Source: Chlamydiota bacterium
Lineage (GTDB): Bacteria > Chlamydiota > Chlamydiia > Chlamydiales > Rhabdochlamydiaceae
Direction: 5' to 3'
Assembly (NCBI GenBank): GCA_027348355.1
Contig: DAIEPN010000008.1
Location: 1 to 11,787, forward strand
DNA: 11,787 bases
The position numbers were made by a program, and so were the translations under genes. Each line of letters opens with the position of its first letter. Positions within the stretch are counted from its first letter, which is position 1. This document shows positions 1-6,825 of this stretch, piece after piece. Below the pieces are notes generated by a model. The model was not told the DNA's origin, searched no databases, and saw nothing but the letters and a program-made list of their open reading frames with translations.

Positions 1-28
1 CTGTATATTGTGAACATGCCAATTTTCT

Positions 29-40
29 GGTTAATTAACC
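29..40. repeat. 12-base perfect palindrome next to the hairpin
   Basis: GGTTAATTAACC reads the same on both strands and starts one base beyond the hairpin at 42-73. It could be an operator-like site for a dimeric regulator of whatever lies left of the window, or chance in AT-rich DNA. The left 103 bases hold no supportable gene. Confidence 0.4.
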
Positions 41-41
41 G

Positions 42-73
42 CAACCCCTAACAAAAGAGCCTGTCAGGGGTTG
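42..73 (-). terminator. Inverted repeat after the last gene, possible terminator without a U tract
   Basis: CAACCCCT (42-49) pairs perfectly with AGGGGTTG (66-73). After one mismatch, ACA (51-53) pairs with TGT (62-64), giving an 8+3 base-pair stem with an 8-base loop. It lies 30 bases beyond the LRR stop codon in the direction of transcription, where an operon terminator is expected. On the minus strand the stem is followed by GCGGTTAATTAACC and not by a run of T, so it is not a textbook intrinsic terminator; it may be a 3' end-stabilising hairpin or a protein-binding site. Confidence 0.4.
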
Positions 74-103
74 GCTGAGAGTAAATTCAATAAAAGAAGA
101 AGA

Positions 104-1594
104 TCACCGTATTTCCCGTCCTTCTTGATCTACTATTCGCACGCTTGATTGATAGATATTGTCTGGTAAAATGTTTCTCTGAGTTGGATCAATAGACAAG
201 TTTATGTGAGAAAGACTCGGAAGTTTCGTAGATTGAGAAAATGGATTATAGGAGATATCCAAAAAATGGAGGTTTCCCTTTTTTAGCAGAACATTTGGAA
301 TGGAAGTAAAATTATTCTTTCGAATATCTAGAGTTATGAAATCCATGTCCTTTATCACATCTGGTAGCGAAGATAGATTGTTTCCGGCTAAATAAAGAGC
401 CCTTAGCTCTATGAAATATTTAATAGCTTCCGGTATGGAATCTAGATTTTTGTTGGAAAGATCTAATTGCCACAGGCCCTTGTTACAGGCCAGATCTCTC
501 AATAGAGTTTCCAGCATGTGAGCTGAATTGGCTATAGCTTCTTTGTTTTGAATATCTGGGATAAATGAAGCTAGGAGGTTTTCTTTTGAGAAAATTGCAG
601 ATTGTTGATGTATAGGTATGGACTGATCATAGCCCTTTACTTTATCAAGAGGAATCTCTCTGGCAAAATTAGTTAAAGAGAAGGGAGATTTTTCGTCTCC
701 TTTATGACACAAGGCTATATAAAAATGGATTATAGATAGATTTTCTTCGTAAGAGCGGTTAGGGATTGGTATTTTATTTTGGTGTATCCATCGAATGCTT
801 TTATGAATTGGGCCCTTTTCTCCTCCAGTTATAGTCACCGGTATATTATTCACTTCCTTTTCGGTTGGCACTAGATTTTTTTGACTATTATCTATTGTTA
901 AAAATTGAAAATGTCGAAAATTTGAAAAATTTAAAGGACTTGTAATGGGATTGAAGGAGATATCCAAGCTTGCTAAGCCGGCAATTCTGGAAACCGATTC
1001 AGGGACTGTTACAAATTTGTTTTTTGCTATGTACAAGATATGGAGATGGAGCTGCTTCAGGGAATCAGGGAGAGTGGATAGATTATTATTTGTCACATCA
1101 AGGACGCTTAGATTTGTAAAATATTTGATGGATTCAGGCAAAAAATTTAGATTTTTATTTCGAAGGTTCATCATACTGATTTTTTCTACCAGTTTTGAAT
1201 CTTGTAATATTTTATCTAGCAGGTTAGCGCAGTTTGCTACTTCTGTTTGGTTTGCACTATCAGGGATAAGAGAAATCAATAGATTATCTCTTTCGAAAAT
1301 TTTGGACTGTCGATCTAGAGGTAGATTTTTCTCGTACCCCTTTATCATATCAAGAGGAAGCTCTTGAGAAAAATTATGACCGTTATCATTGGTGCATAAA
1401 GCTATGAAAAAATGAATTAATGATAAATTCTCTTCATGAGACTGGCTAGCAACTTCTAGTTTTTTCACTTGAATGACTGATTTATCAATGCCTCGTTCTT
1501 CCTTAGCATGCACGTTCATTCTTGGGATCAGTGTAAGCAAACACAGAAAAAGCAGCTTTGGATAGGTGAAATTCTTTACTCTTTTGGGAATCAT
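104..1594 (-). CDS. Exported leucine-rich-repeat protein made of two tandem copies of one module
   Basis: This 496-residue protein has a signal peptide (basic n-region, LLFLCLLTLI core, VHA at 28-30), so it should leave the cytoplasm. The mature part is a duplicated module (about 34-260 and 261-496). Each copy has a helical domain of about 90 residues that I do not recognise, opening with EENLSLIHFFIALC (54-67) or EENLSIIHFYIALC (283-296), and then four leucine-rich repeats. Examples are LSVLDVTNNNLSTLPDSLK (162-180) and LRALYLAGNNLSSLPDVIK (397-415), the bacterial/plant-like type with LP turns. Each copy closes with a short block (QKNLVP or QRNILP) and a final strand. LRRs bind proteins; in intracellular bacteria LRR proteins often act on host cells, and some act as adhesins. 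The gene lies 18 bases after traD with a strong AGGAG site, where F has traI, so it looks like the last gene of the tra transcript. Function is unknown: cargo effector, surface factor or exclusion factor are all possible. Confidence 0.88.
   Translation of the reverse strand: MIPKRVKNFTYPKLLFLCLLTLIPRMNVHAKEERGIDKSVIQVKKLEVASQSHEENLSLIHFFIALCTNDNGHNFSQELPLDMIKGYEKNLPLDRQSKIFERDNLLISLIPDSANQTEVANCANLLDKILQDSKLVEKISMMNLRNKNLNFLPESIKYFTNLSVLDVTNNNLSTLPDSLKQLHLHILYIAKNKFVTVPESVSRIAGLASLDISFNPITSPLNFSNFRHFQFLTIDNSQKNLVPTEKEVNNIPVTITGGEKGPIHKSIRWIHQNKIPIPNRSYEENLSIIHFYIALCHKGDEKSPFSLTNFAREIPLDKVKGYDQSIPIHQQSAIFSKENLLASFIPDIQNKEAIANSAHMLETLLRDLACNKGLWQLDLSNKNLDSIPEAIKYFIELRALYLAGNNLSSLPDVIKDMDFITLDIRKNNFTSIPNVLLKKGNLHFLDISYNPFSQSTKLPSLSHINLSIDPTQRNILPDNIYQSSVRIVDQEGREIR
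107..1495 (-). repeat. Intragenic tandem duplication in the LRR gene
   Basis: The mature coding region is two diverged copies of a unit of about 230 codons: roughly bases 1495-815 (residues 34-260) and 814-107 (residues 261-496). The copies stay in register across the pre-LRR domain, all four LRRs and the closing strand. The second copy carries six extra residues after the conserved Cys (C67/C296). In the best-conserved block, 13 of 16 residues agree between positions 52-67 and 281-296. At base level, a stretch near 1339-1365 resembles one near 631-657. The copies are clearly diverged, so the duplication is not recent. Confidence 0.85.
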
Positions 1595-1599
1595 AAACT

Positions 1600-1604
1600 C
1601 TCCT
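1600..1604 (-). promoter_or_regulatory. Shine-Dalgarno of the LRR gene
   Basis: AGGAG (within AAAGGAGAG on the minus strand) lies five bases before the ATG of the LRR gene, in the 18-base gap after traD. It sets the start so that the complete signal peptide is included. No promoter fits in this gap, so the gene depends on readthrough from traD or on a promoter inside traD. Confidence 0.8.
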
Positions 1605-1612
1605 TTGTAAAT

Positions 1613-3316
1613 TTACTTTTCCATAAAATAGGGACTAATTTTTGGTAAGTTCTGATATTTCAGCTTAATCTTTGTAATTGGTAGGTTTCCGGGAAGCTTT
1701 ATGAAAGCTTGATGTTTCTTTAAAGCCTGCAAAGAAGAAGAGGAGACTACAGGCTTGGCTTTCTGTTGAAATGATAAATTTACCCCGTCTCTGATAGAAT
1801 TTGAGCCATAAGAAATCCCCTCTTGAGTTTCAATCAGTTCAGATTCTCCAAAGATTTTTGAAATTGAATTTGCCGTTTCAGGGTCGTTTTCAACGAATGC
1901 AATACGTGTATTACAATTCCCTAAGATTGTTCTGGTTTTTTCTCTTCCATAAATCTCTTCTAGTTGAGCAGGACTTTGTATCGCAAGAGCTGCACAGCCA
2001 CCGTATTTTCGACCCTCAGTAACCAATTCTTCCAAGCCATTAAGATGGTTTAATCGAGCTAATTCATCTAGTACAAACCAAAGCTTTCGTGTTTGGTCAG
2101 GAGCCATTTTCTTTAAGCCGATGATTGCTATTGATATCCAAGTGGACAAAAGAGATGTCAATGATGCTCTTTGTTGAATGGTACAGTGAAGAAATAACCA
2201 AGAATCATCATATTCATGGTTTTGGATCCAATTTTTTATAGAAAATGGAGTTTCAGTATCTTCTAGCAATTCCAGGCATTTTATAAATGAAGCAAGCATA
2301 GCTCGAATTGATCCAGATGTTTTGTCCGAAGACATATCCACGAAGGCGGTTGCAGCAGATCCAAACATTGTTCCTGATAAAGTAGAAAGGTCTTCGTAGA
2401 GGAGCAATTTGACTAAAGAAGAAGTTTTTTGATCAGCTGCAAACATTTGTAAGGCTTCGTTTACAACACCTTGTGAACCTTTGCGCCAGAAATCGTCTTC
2501 ATCTCTTTTAGCAGGAGGAACTAAAATTTGAGACATTGTCTCTAGTTCAGGTCCAGTGATACCCTCACACCACGGATGCCAGGATACACTGCGTTTATCA
2601 AAAGGATTCAAGAGAATATCTTTCCCTTCTCTGTAGTATTTCTCTACAAACTCTCCGCTTGTGTCTACGATAATTGCTCTTTGTTTTTGTCTTCGAATTT
2701 GAGGCAGAAGATGATGAAAAGTATTGGTTTTACCACTACCAGTTGCTCCGGTCACCAAAAGATGCTGATTTTCGGTGTTTTTGACAAGGGGCACGGAACC
2801 TAATATAAGGGGTGAAGCTTGAAATGTAAGTCGTAATCTAAGCTTTAGGGTTGATGGTGAACAGATTTTTTTTCCGGATACGTGGGTTTTTCTACGTGAT
2901 AAAATGCCTTTAAAAAGAAATAGAGTTAAAAATCCAAAAAAGGAAAAAATCCCTAGCTTTAATGCTCTGTCCAAGTTTTTGATGGTAAGAGCCTCTAGAT
3001 ATTTTACGTATCTTTGACTTTGGCTTTTCACTTTTGAAGCTTTGATTTCAACTTCTGCTTTAGAACTGTCTTGACTACTCACTTTTTTCCAAAACTGGGC
3101 ATTTACGGATACAGATCCATCTAAAGGTTCGGAAATAGATGCTATAATATTATAATAGAGAGCTTGGTAGTATATTTTTGGGACTGATATCGTCTTTGTT
3201 ACAAAAAAACCCAAGCTGATTACTAGGGAAGAAAAAATGGCGATCTTAAGAACCTGCTTGGTCATCGATATACGATGAGCCCAAATTTGCCCTCCTTCCG
3301 TGATTTTTTTTAACAT
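1613..3316 (-). CDS. traD: TraD, type IV coupling protein (VirD4/TraD family ATPase)
   Basis: The 567-residue protein has the coupling-protein layout: a membrane helix (about 21-42), a periplasmic loop, a second helix (about 119-137), then a cytoplasmic ATPase. Walker A is GATGSGKT at 190-197. A family motif IIVDTSGEFVEKYY (215-228) follows, then NPFDKRSVSWHPW (237-249). The all-alpha subdomain falls around 255-350. Walker B is LWFVLDELA (412-420) with D417/E418, followed by GLEELVTEGRKYGG (427-440) and the sensor-like AIQSPAQLEEIYG (445-457). TraD pumps the relaxase-DNA complex into the channel. F TraD is about 717 residues, with a long tail whose end binds TraM; here the protein stops about 110 residues after the sensor motif, so that tail is absent or replaced. 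The chosen ATG has only a weak AGGT ribosome site ten bases upstream. The next ATG (residue 18) would keep both helices but has no better site. Confidence 0.94.
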   Translation of the reverse strand: MLKKITEGGQIWAHRISMTKQVLKIAIFSSLVISLGFFVTKTISVPKIYYQALYYNIIASISEPLDGSVSVNAQFWKKVSSQDSSKAEVEIKASKVKSQSQRYVKYLEALTIKNLDRALKLGIFSFFGFLTLFLFKGILSRRKTHVSGKKICSPSTLKLRLRLTFQASPLILGSVPLVKNTENQHLLVTGATGSGKTNTFHHLLPQIRRQKQRAIIVDTSGEFVEKYYREGKDILLNPFDKRSVSWHPWCEGITGPELETMSQILVPPAKRDEDDFWRKGSQGVVNEALQMFAADQKTSSLVKLLLYEDLSTLSGTMFGSAATAFVDMSSDKTSGSIRAMLASFIKCLELLEDTETPFSIKNWIQNHEYDDSWLFLHCTIQQRASLTSLLSTWISIAIIGLKKMAPDQTRKLWFVLDELARLNHLNGLEELVTEGRKYGGCAALAIQSPAQLEEIYGREKTRTILGNCNTRIAFVENDPETANSISKIFGESELIETQEGISYGSNSIRDGVNLSFQQKAKPVVSSSSLQALKKHQAFIKLPGNLPITKIKLKYQNLPKISPYFMEK

Positions 3317-3327
3317 GCTAGTTATAC

Positions 3328-3981
3328 CTACTTACGTTCTTCAAGGGCCTTTTCCAGGGCTTGGATTTTTTTGTCTTTTTCCGCAATGATCTTTTGGTAT
3401 TCTTCTATGAGCTGAATCTCTTTTTGAAGTTTTCCTATAGAGTTCGAAGAAGACACTCCACTTGCTTCCCACAGTTCGTCATAGCTTTTTTGACGCGCTT
3501 CTCTTTCTTGTTGTCGGGTTTTTCTTTGATCTGCTTCTATTTGTGCCTTTTTCTGTGATTCTTCTGTCGGCTTGTGTTGTAATGACATGAGCAATCCTAT
3601 ACCGCCAAATAACAAAGAACCACAAAAGGCCCATATAGAGGCTTTTAAAAGATAAAGGTAAAATATGGATCCGTCTCTTTTAAAAAGAGCTGATATTCCA
3701 ATAGCTGCAAAACACCCTAAAATTATGACAAGAAATATTACTCCTAATATAAATATTAGGCCGCTGCCTGCTGGATTTGTAGGCACTATGATAACTGATA
3801 AAAAAGACATAAAAACCAGGAGGCCTAAGGCTACTATAGGACTGATAATTCGTATTTTTTTTATCCAAGGCTTATCAGCTAAACTTCCTTCTTTTCCCCC
3901 CTTTTTTGGAAATAAGTAGCTTAAAAGCTGCGAAGCAGTATTGTCTATGATCTTACCTACGTTGTGATCTTTTAAATCCAT
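3328..3981 (-). CDS. Three-helix membrane protein with C-terminal coiled coil, between traG and traD
   Basis: I do not recognise the family of this 217-residue protein. It has a short charged N terminus (1-42), three strongly hydrophobic segments (about 45-66, 73-98 and 108-133), then a cytoplasm-like tail rich in Glu, Gln, Lys and Arg. The tail holds two likely coiled coils (about 138-170 and 183-217) split by a Ser/Gly linker (174-182). There is no signal peptide, so the first helix probably inserts it in the inner membrane. The start is supported by GGAG overlapping the traG stop region; only three bases separate it from traG, and eleven from traD, so it belongs to the operon. In F, the slot after traG holds traS, the inner-membrane entry-exclusion protein that recognises TraG, then traT. 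A TraS-like role is therefore plausible by position. F TraS is shorter and lacks such a coiled-coil tail, so this is inference only. An alternative is an accessory partner of the coupling protein TraD. Confidence 0.85.
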   Translation of the reverse strand: MDLKDHNVGKIIDNTASQLLSYLFPKKGGKEGSLADKPWIKKIRIISPIVALGLLVFMSFLSVIIVPTNPAGSGLIFILGVIFLVIILGCFAAIGISALFKRDGSIFYLYLLKASIWAFCGSLLFGGIGLLMSLQHKPTEESQKKAQIEADQRKTRQQEREARQKSYDELWEASGVSSSNSIGKLQKEIQLIEEYQKIIAEKDKKIQALEKALEERK

Positions 3982-3984
3982 TTC

Positions 3985-6825
3985 CTACTCCTTTGAAGAA
4001 TCATTTTTTTCCCCGAAAAGTTGCTGATAAACATTTGATAGTCCCCTAATTGGAGGGGCAATCCAAGCATTAGTGTCTTTTATAAAGCTTGAAGGTAGAT
4101 GATCTTCTTTTTTTAATTCATGGTTGATCGAGTCTTTCTTTTGAAAGCTTTGAAACTGAATATTTCCCTTTTCTCCCTGCACCTTTGATAGATACATTTT
4201 ATCGTGGGCCGCGACTTTCTGTCGAACTTGTTCCACCCCATTTTGGGCATCGTCCTGGGTTACACCTAGAGAGCTTTGTTCTTTAAGGTTATAAGCTCTT
4301 GCATCAAAAGAGCTTTCTTCATATTTCTTTAAATTTCCCCTATAGGATTCAAAGGAATTGTTAACAGAACCTTCTTGATCTTTGAGATGATTTTGTGGTA
4401 AAAAATCACTAATAAATTCTTTCACAAGAATTTTTTTCTCTTCCGATTCCCCTGGCATTTCTATAGCTTGTATGATTTTTCCACTATCCCCCTGATATTT
4501 ATCTTGAAGGAATGAAACAAATCGCTGATTAAGATTTTGTTGATAGCTAAGGTTATCACTTTCTGAATAGCTTTTTAGTTCAGCACTAGCTTCCTGCTGT
4601 TGTAAAGCTGCTCTATGTTGTTCTGCATAAGAAACTGTTTTATTGTAAGACTCAGAAAAGTCTTGGTGAAATTTCTGGTCTTCCCCTGACATGATGCTTG
4701 CTGTATCACCTTTGGATGCATTGGCAATCGTTTGTAAACTTTCTTGAAAGGTGTCGGACTCAAAAGCCTTTTCTCCACGTGTGTTTGATTCGGAAGAAGA
4801 AAGGCCCGTTTGAGAACTGAGATTGTAATCTCCACTGAGTTTTCCTCCAAAAATTCCCCATCCTTTCCCTAAGCTTGCGCTCAAGCCTCCTTGTATTACT
4901 TCGCGCATTGCTTCGTCTTTTTGAAGACCGTGAGTTTTGGCATAGTCCTCCCCTACTCCTTGAATATGCTGGGCAGCTCTTTGCAAGCTTGTTTGTTCCT
5001 GTACATTGTAGTTTTGCCCACTTTGATAATGTTGAGATAAAGCATTTACAAAGCCAACAGCTTTACTCGAGGTATCTGCTAAGCTATCAGAAAAGTTATG
5101 AGAAGTTTCTTTTACGGCGGAGGTTGATTTAGAATATGAATTTTGGACTGAAGACTGAAAAACATCGGATTTCGCTATACTTTCTCTGAGGTGGGAATCT
5201 CCTTGTTTCACAAAGAGTTCGTCTTGAGATGGAGCATAAGTAATCGTTTCGGATCCGCCGTCAATACCAACGGATCCATAAGAAAGAGATCCGCTATACC
5301 TTTGTTGAAGCATCGATGCACTATAAGCATTGGTATTATCGTAATTTACATTTCCGTAGCTGTAGTTTCCATAGGCTTTTTCAGCAGAGGCTGTGGCTGC
5401 TGCCGACTGACCGGGGGCCATTAAAGAGGAAGCTAACTGTACCATTTGTCCTACTCCGCCTTTTATAACTACCCATGAGAGGAAAGGTATAAAGAACATA
5501 CATACACAGGCAATTGATTCCATAAAGCTATATAGATCCCCCAATCCCTCTGAAGTATAGACTGTCAACCCAAAGTTATCACCGAACGTTGAAGTTTTTA
5601 TCTTCCAGGTCACATTCAGAAGAAATTTTACGACGACATAAAAAGGAGACCAAATGTTTATCCAAAGTAAAAAATGTAACCATTGGATCAAGGCTTGGAC
5701 GCCAAAAGAAAGAAGAGCAAAGATGACTACAATCGGAAAAACCATGTAGATTAATCCCTCAAAGCAATTTTTCATAGCAACGAGGGAGCTGGCTCCTAAC
5801 GCTCCTAAAATTTTTTGATTTTCTTTTTGTAGAAGATCCGCTCTTTTTGCGGCAAAAGAATGGAGTGTTCCCGGAATTTCTTCTTTAAGTAGTTGGGTGG
5901 CGATCTGTTGTTTAGTTAACTGATGGATATCGGCATTTTTCTGATCTTTGAGAAGTAGAGAGAGGTCACTTGTAGTTTCCCCAAGGATGATTTCTTTTGT
6001 ATTTCCTTCTGTTTTTCCAAGTAGAGAATGAATTTTCTTGATGGCTTCTTGGCAGGTTAGAAAGCTTCCTCCTTTTACTACCGTTCCGTCTTGGATATCT
6101 TTGTAAAAGACTGTTCTGATTTGAGAGGTATTTTCCTCTAAGAATTGTAATACATTTTTTGAATTGATGAGATCCTGTTTTCTATAAATTCCAATCCCCA
6201 AATCTCGAAAAACGCATTCTCTGCAAAACTCTCGAAGGTTGTCTTCTATTAAGGGGTTAGCAATACGGCATTTTTTCGTACGAAAAATATTCTCTCCTGC
6301 ATAAATATGTCCTGTCCAATTATAGAGTTTATCATTTGTCCCGTGAGTTACGTTTTCTAATGCATTTGTCAGTTTGTAATTGATAGTGCTTACTAAAGAA
6401 GCAAATTTTCCCAAAAAAAATGGCGTGTTTTTTACTGTGAAAAGAACTATGTCTTTTTGATCTTTTGATTTTTCTGCTAAATGGTCTTTAATGTAGATGG
6501 TTGTACGAGGAAGTAGTAAACAACACATAATAAATGTAGCGGGTAAGGCAAAATTATTGATTATAGAGTCAAACTTATCGCGGAAAAATGCAGAACATAT
6601 GGCAGAAAGACTACCGATTCCTAGAGCAATTCGAAGAATTGCCTGAAATGTCTTATCAATTCCGCTATCTGAATTACCATAAATAAGCATTGCAATTGCG
6701 TTAAAAATCATAGATAAAAACTCTCCTCCTCCCCAGGTATGGATGGCAATATCTTTATCATTTGCCCACGCAGCGCTTCCCATAAGAAGGATACAAATAG
6801 TAATTCCTATAACTTTCCTATGCAT
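3985..6825 (-). CDS. traG: TraG, mating-pair stabilisation / pilus assembly membrane protein
   Basis: This 946-residue protein is TraG-sized (938 in F). It begins with a cleavable-looking signal peptide (AWA at 19-21), then WGGGEFLSMIFNAIA (31-45), the start of the TraG N-terminal domain. Hydrophobic segments lie at about 58-80, 90-112, 355-378, 382-405 and 432-457. Between them is a periplasmic portion with Cys pairs (C186, C201/C204, C258) and the block NPLIEDNLREFCRECV (190-205). After residue 470 the protein becomes soluble and polar: Tyr/Asn/Gly-rich (485-520), Ser/Gln-rich helices (540-630), a Gly-rich patch (646-667), and charged helices to the end. In F, the N-terminal part is needed for pilus assembly and the C-terminal part stabilises mating pairs and is recognised by the entry-exclusion protein TraS. 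The C-terminal half aligns with F TraG only in character, not obviously residue by residue. It starts in a TAATG with traH, behind a GAGGG site. Confidence 0.93.
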   Translation of the reverse strand: MHRKVIGITICILLMGSAAWANDKDIAIHTWGGGEFLSMIFNAIAMLIYGNSDSGIDKTFQAILRIALGIGSLSAICSAFFRDKFDSIINNFALPATFIMCCLLLPRTTIYIKDHLAEKSKDQKDIVLFTVKNTPFFLGKFASLVSTINYKLTNALENVTHGTNDKLYNWTGHIYAGENIFRTKKCRIANPLIEDNLREFCRECVFRDLGIGIYRKQDLINSKNVLQFLEENTSQIRTVFYKDIQDGTVVKGGSFLTCQEAIKKIHSLLGKTEGNTKEIILGETTSDLSLLLKDQKNADIHQLTKQQIATQLLKEEIPGTLHSFAAKRADLLQKENQKILGALGASSLVAMKNCFEGLIYMVFPIVVIFALLSFGVQALIQWLHFLLWINIWSPFYVVVKFLLNVTWKIKTSTFGDNFGLTVYTSEGLGDLYSFMESIACVCMFFIPFLSWVVIKGGVGQMVQLASSLMAPGQSAAATASAEKAYGNYSYGNVNYDNTNAYSASMLQQRYSGSLSYGSVGIDGGSETITYAPSQDELFVKQGDSHLRESIAKSDVFQSSVQNSYSKSTSAVKETSHNFSDSLADTSSKAVGFVNALSQHYQSGQNYNVQEQTSLQRAAQHIQGVGEDYAKTHGLQKDEAMREVIQGGLSASLGKGWGIFGGKLSGDYNLSSQTGLSSSESNTRGEKAFESDTFQESLQTIANASKGDTASIMSGEDQKFHQDFSESYNKTVSYAEQHRAALQQQEASAELKSYSESDNLSYQQNLNQRFVSFLQDKYQGDSGKIIQAIEMPGESEEKKILVKEFISDFLPQNHLKDQEGSVNNSFESYRGNLKKYEESSFDARAYNLKEQSSLGVTQDDAQNGVEQVRQKVAAHDKMYLSKVQGEKGNIQFQSFQKKDSINHELKKEDHLPSSFIKDTNAWIAPPIRGLSNVYQQLFGEKNDSSKE

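Noticed and set aside
1..17. A possible start codon on the minus strand (ATG at 17-15) open to the left edge.
   Set aside because: Only five codons are visible and there is no ribosome site upstream, so a gene cannot be supported.
945..1367. A 140-codon open frame on the plus strand opposite the LRR gene.
   Set aside because: It is the antisense shadow of the LRR coding region, with no recognisable motif or credible ribosome site. The minus-strand frame has clear LRRs.
6413..6420. A run of eight A (eight T on the coding strand) in traG, a possible slippage or phase-variation site.
   Set aside because: The frame is intact through the run, similar 8-base runs occur at 3304-3311 and in traN, and such runs are common in AT-rich genes.
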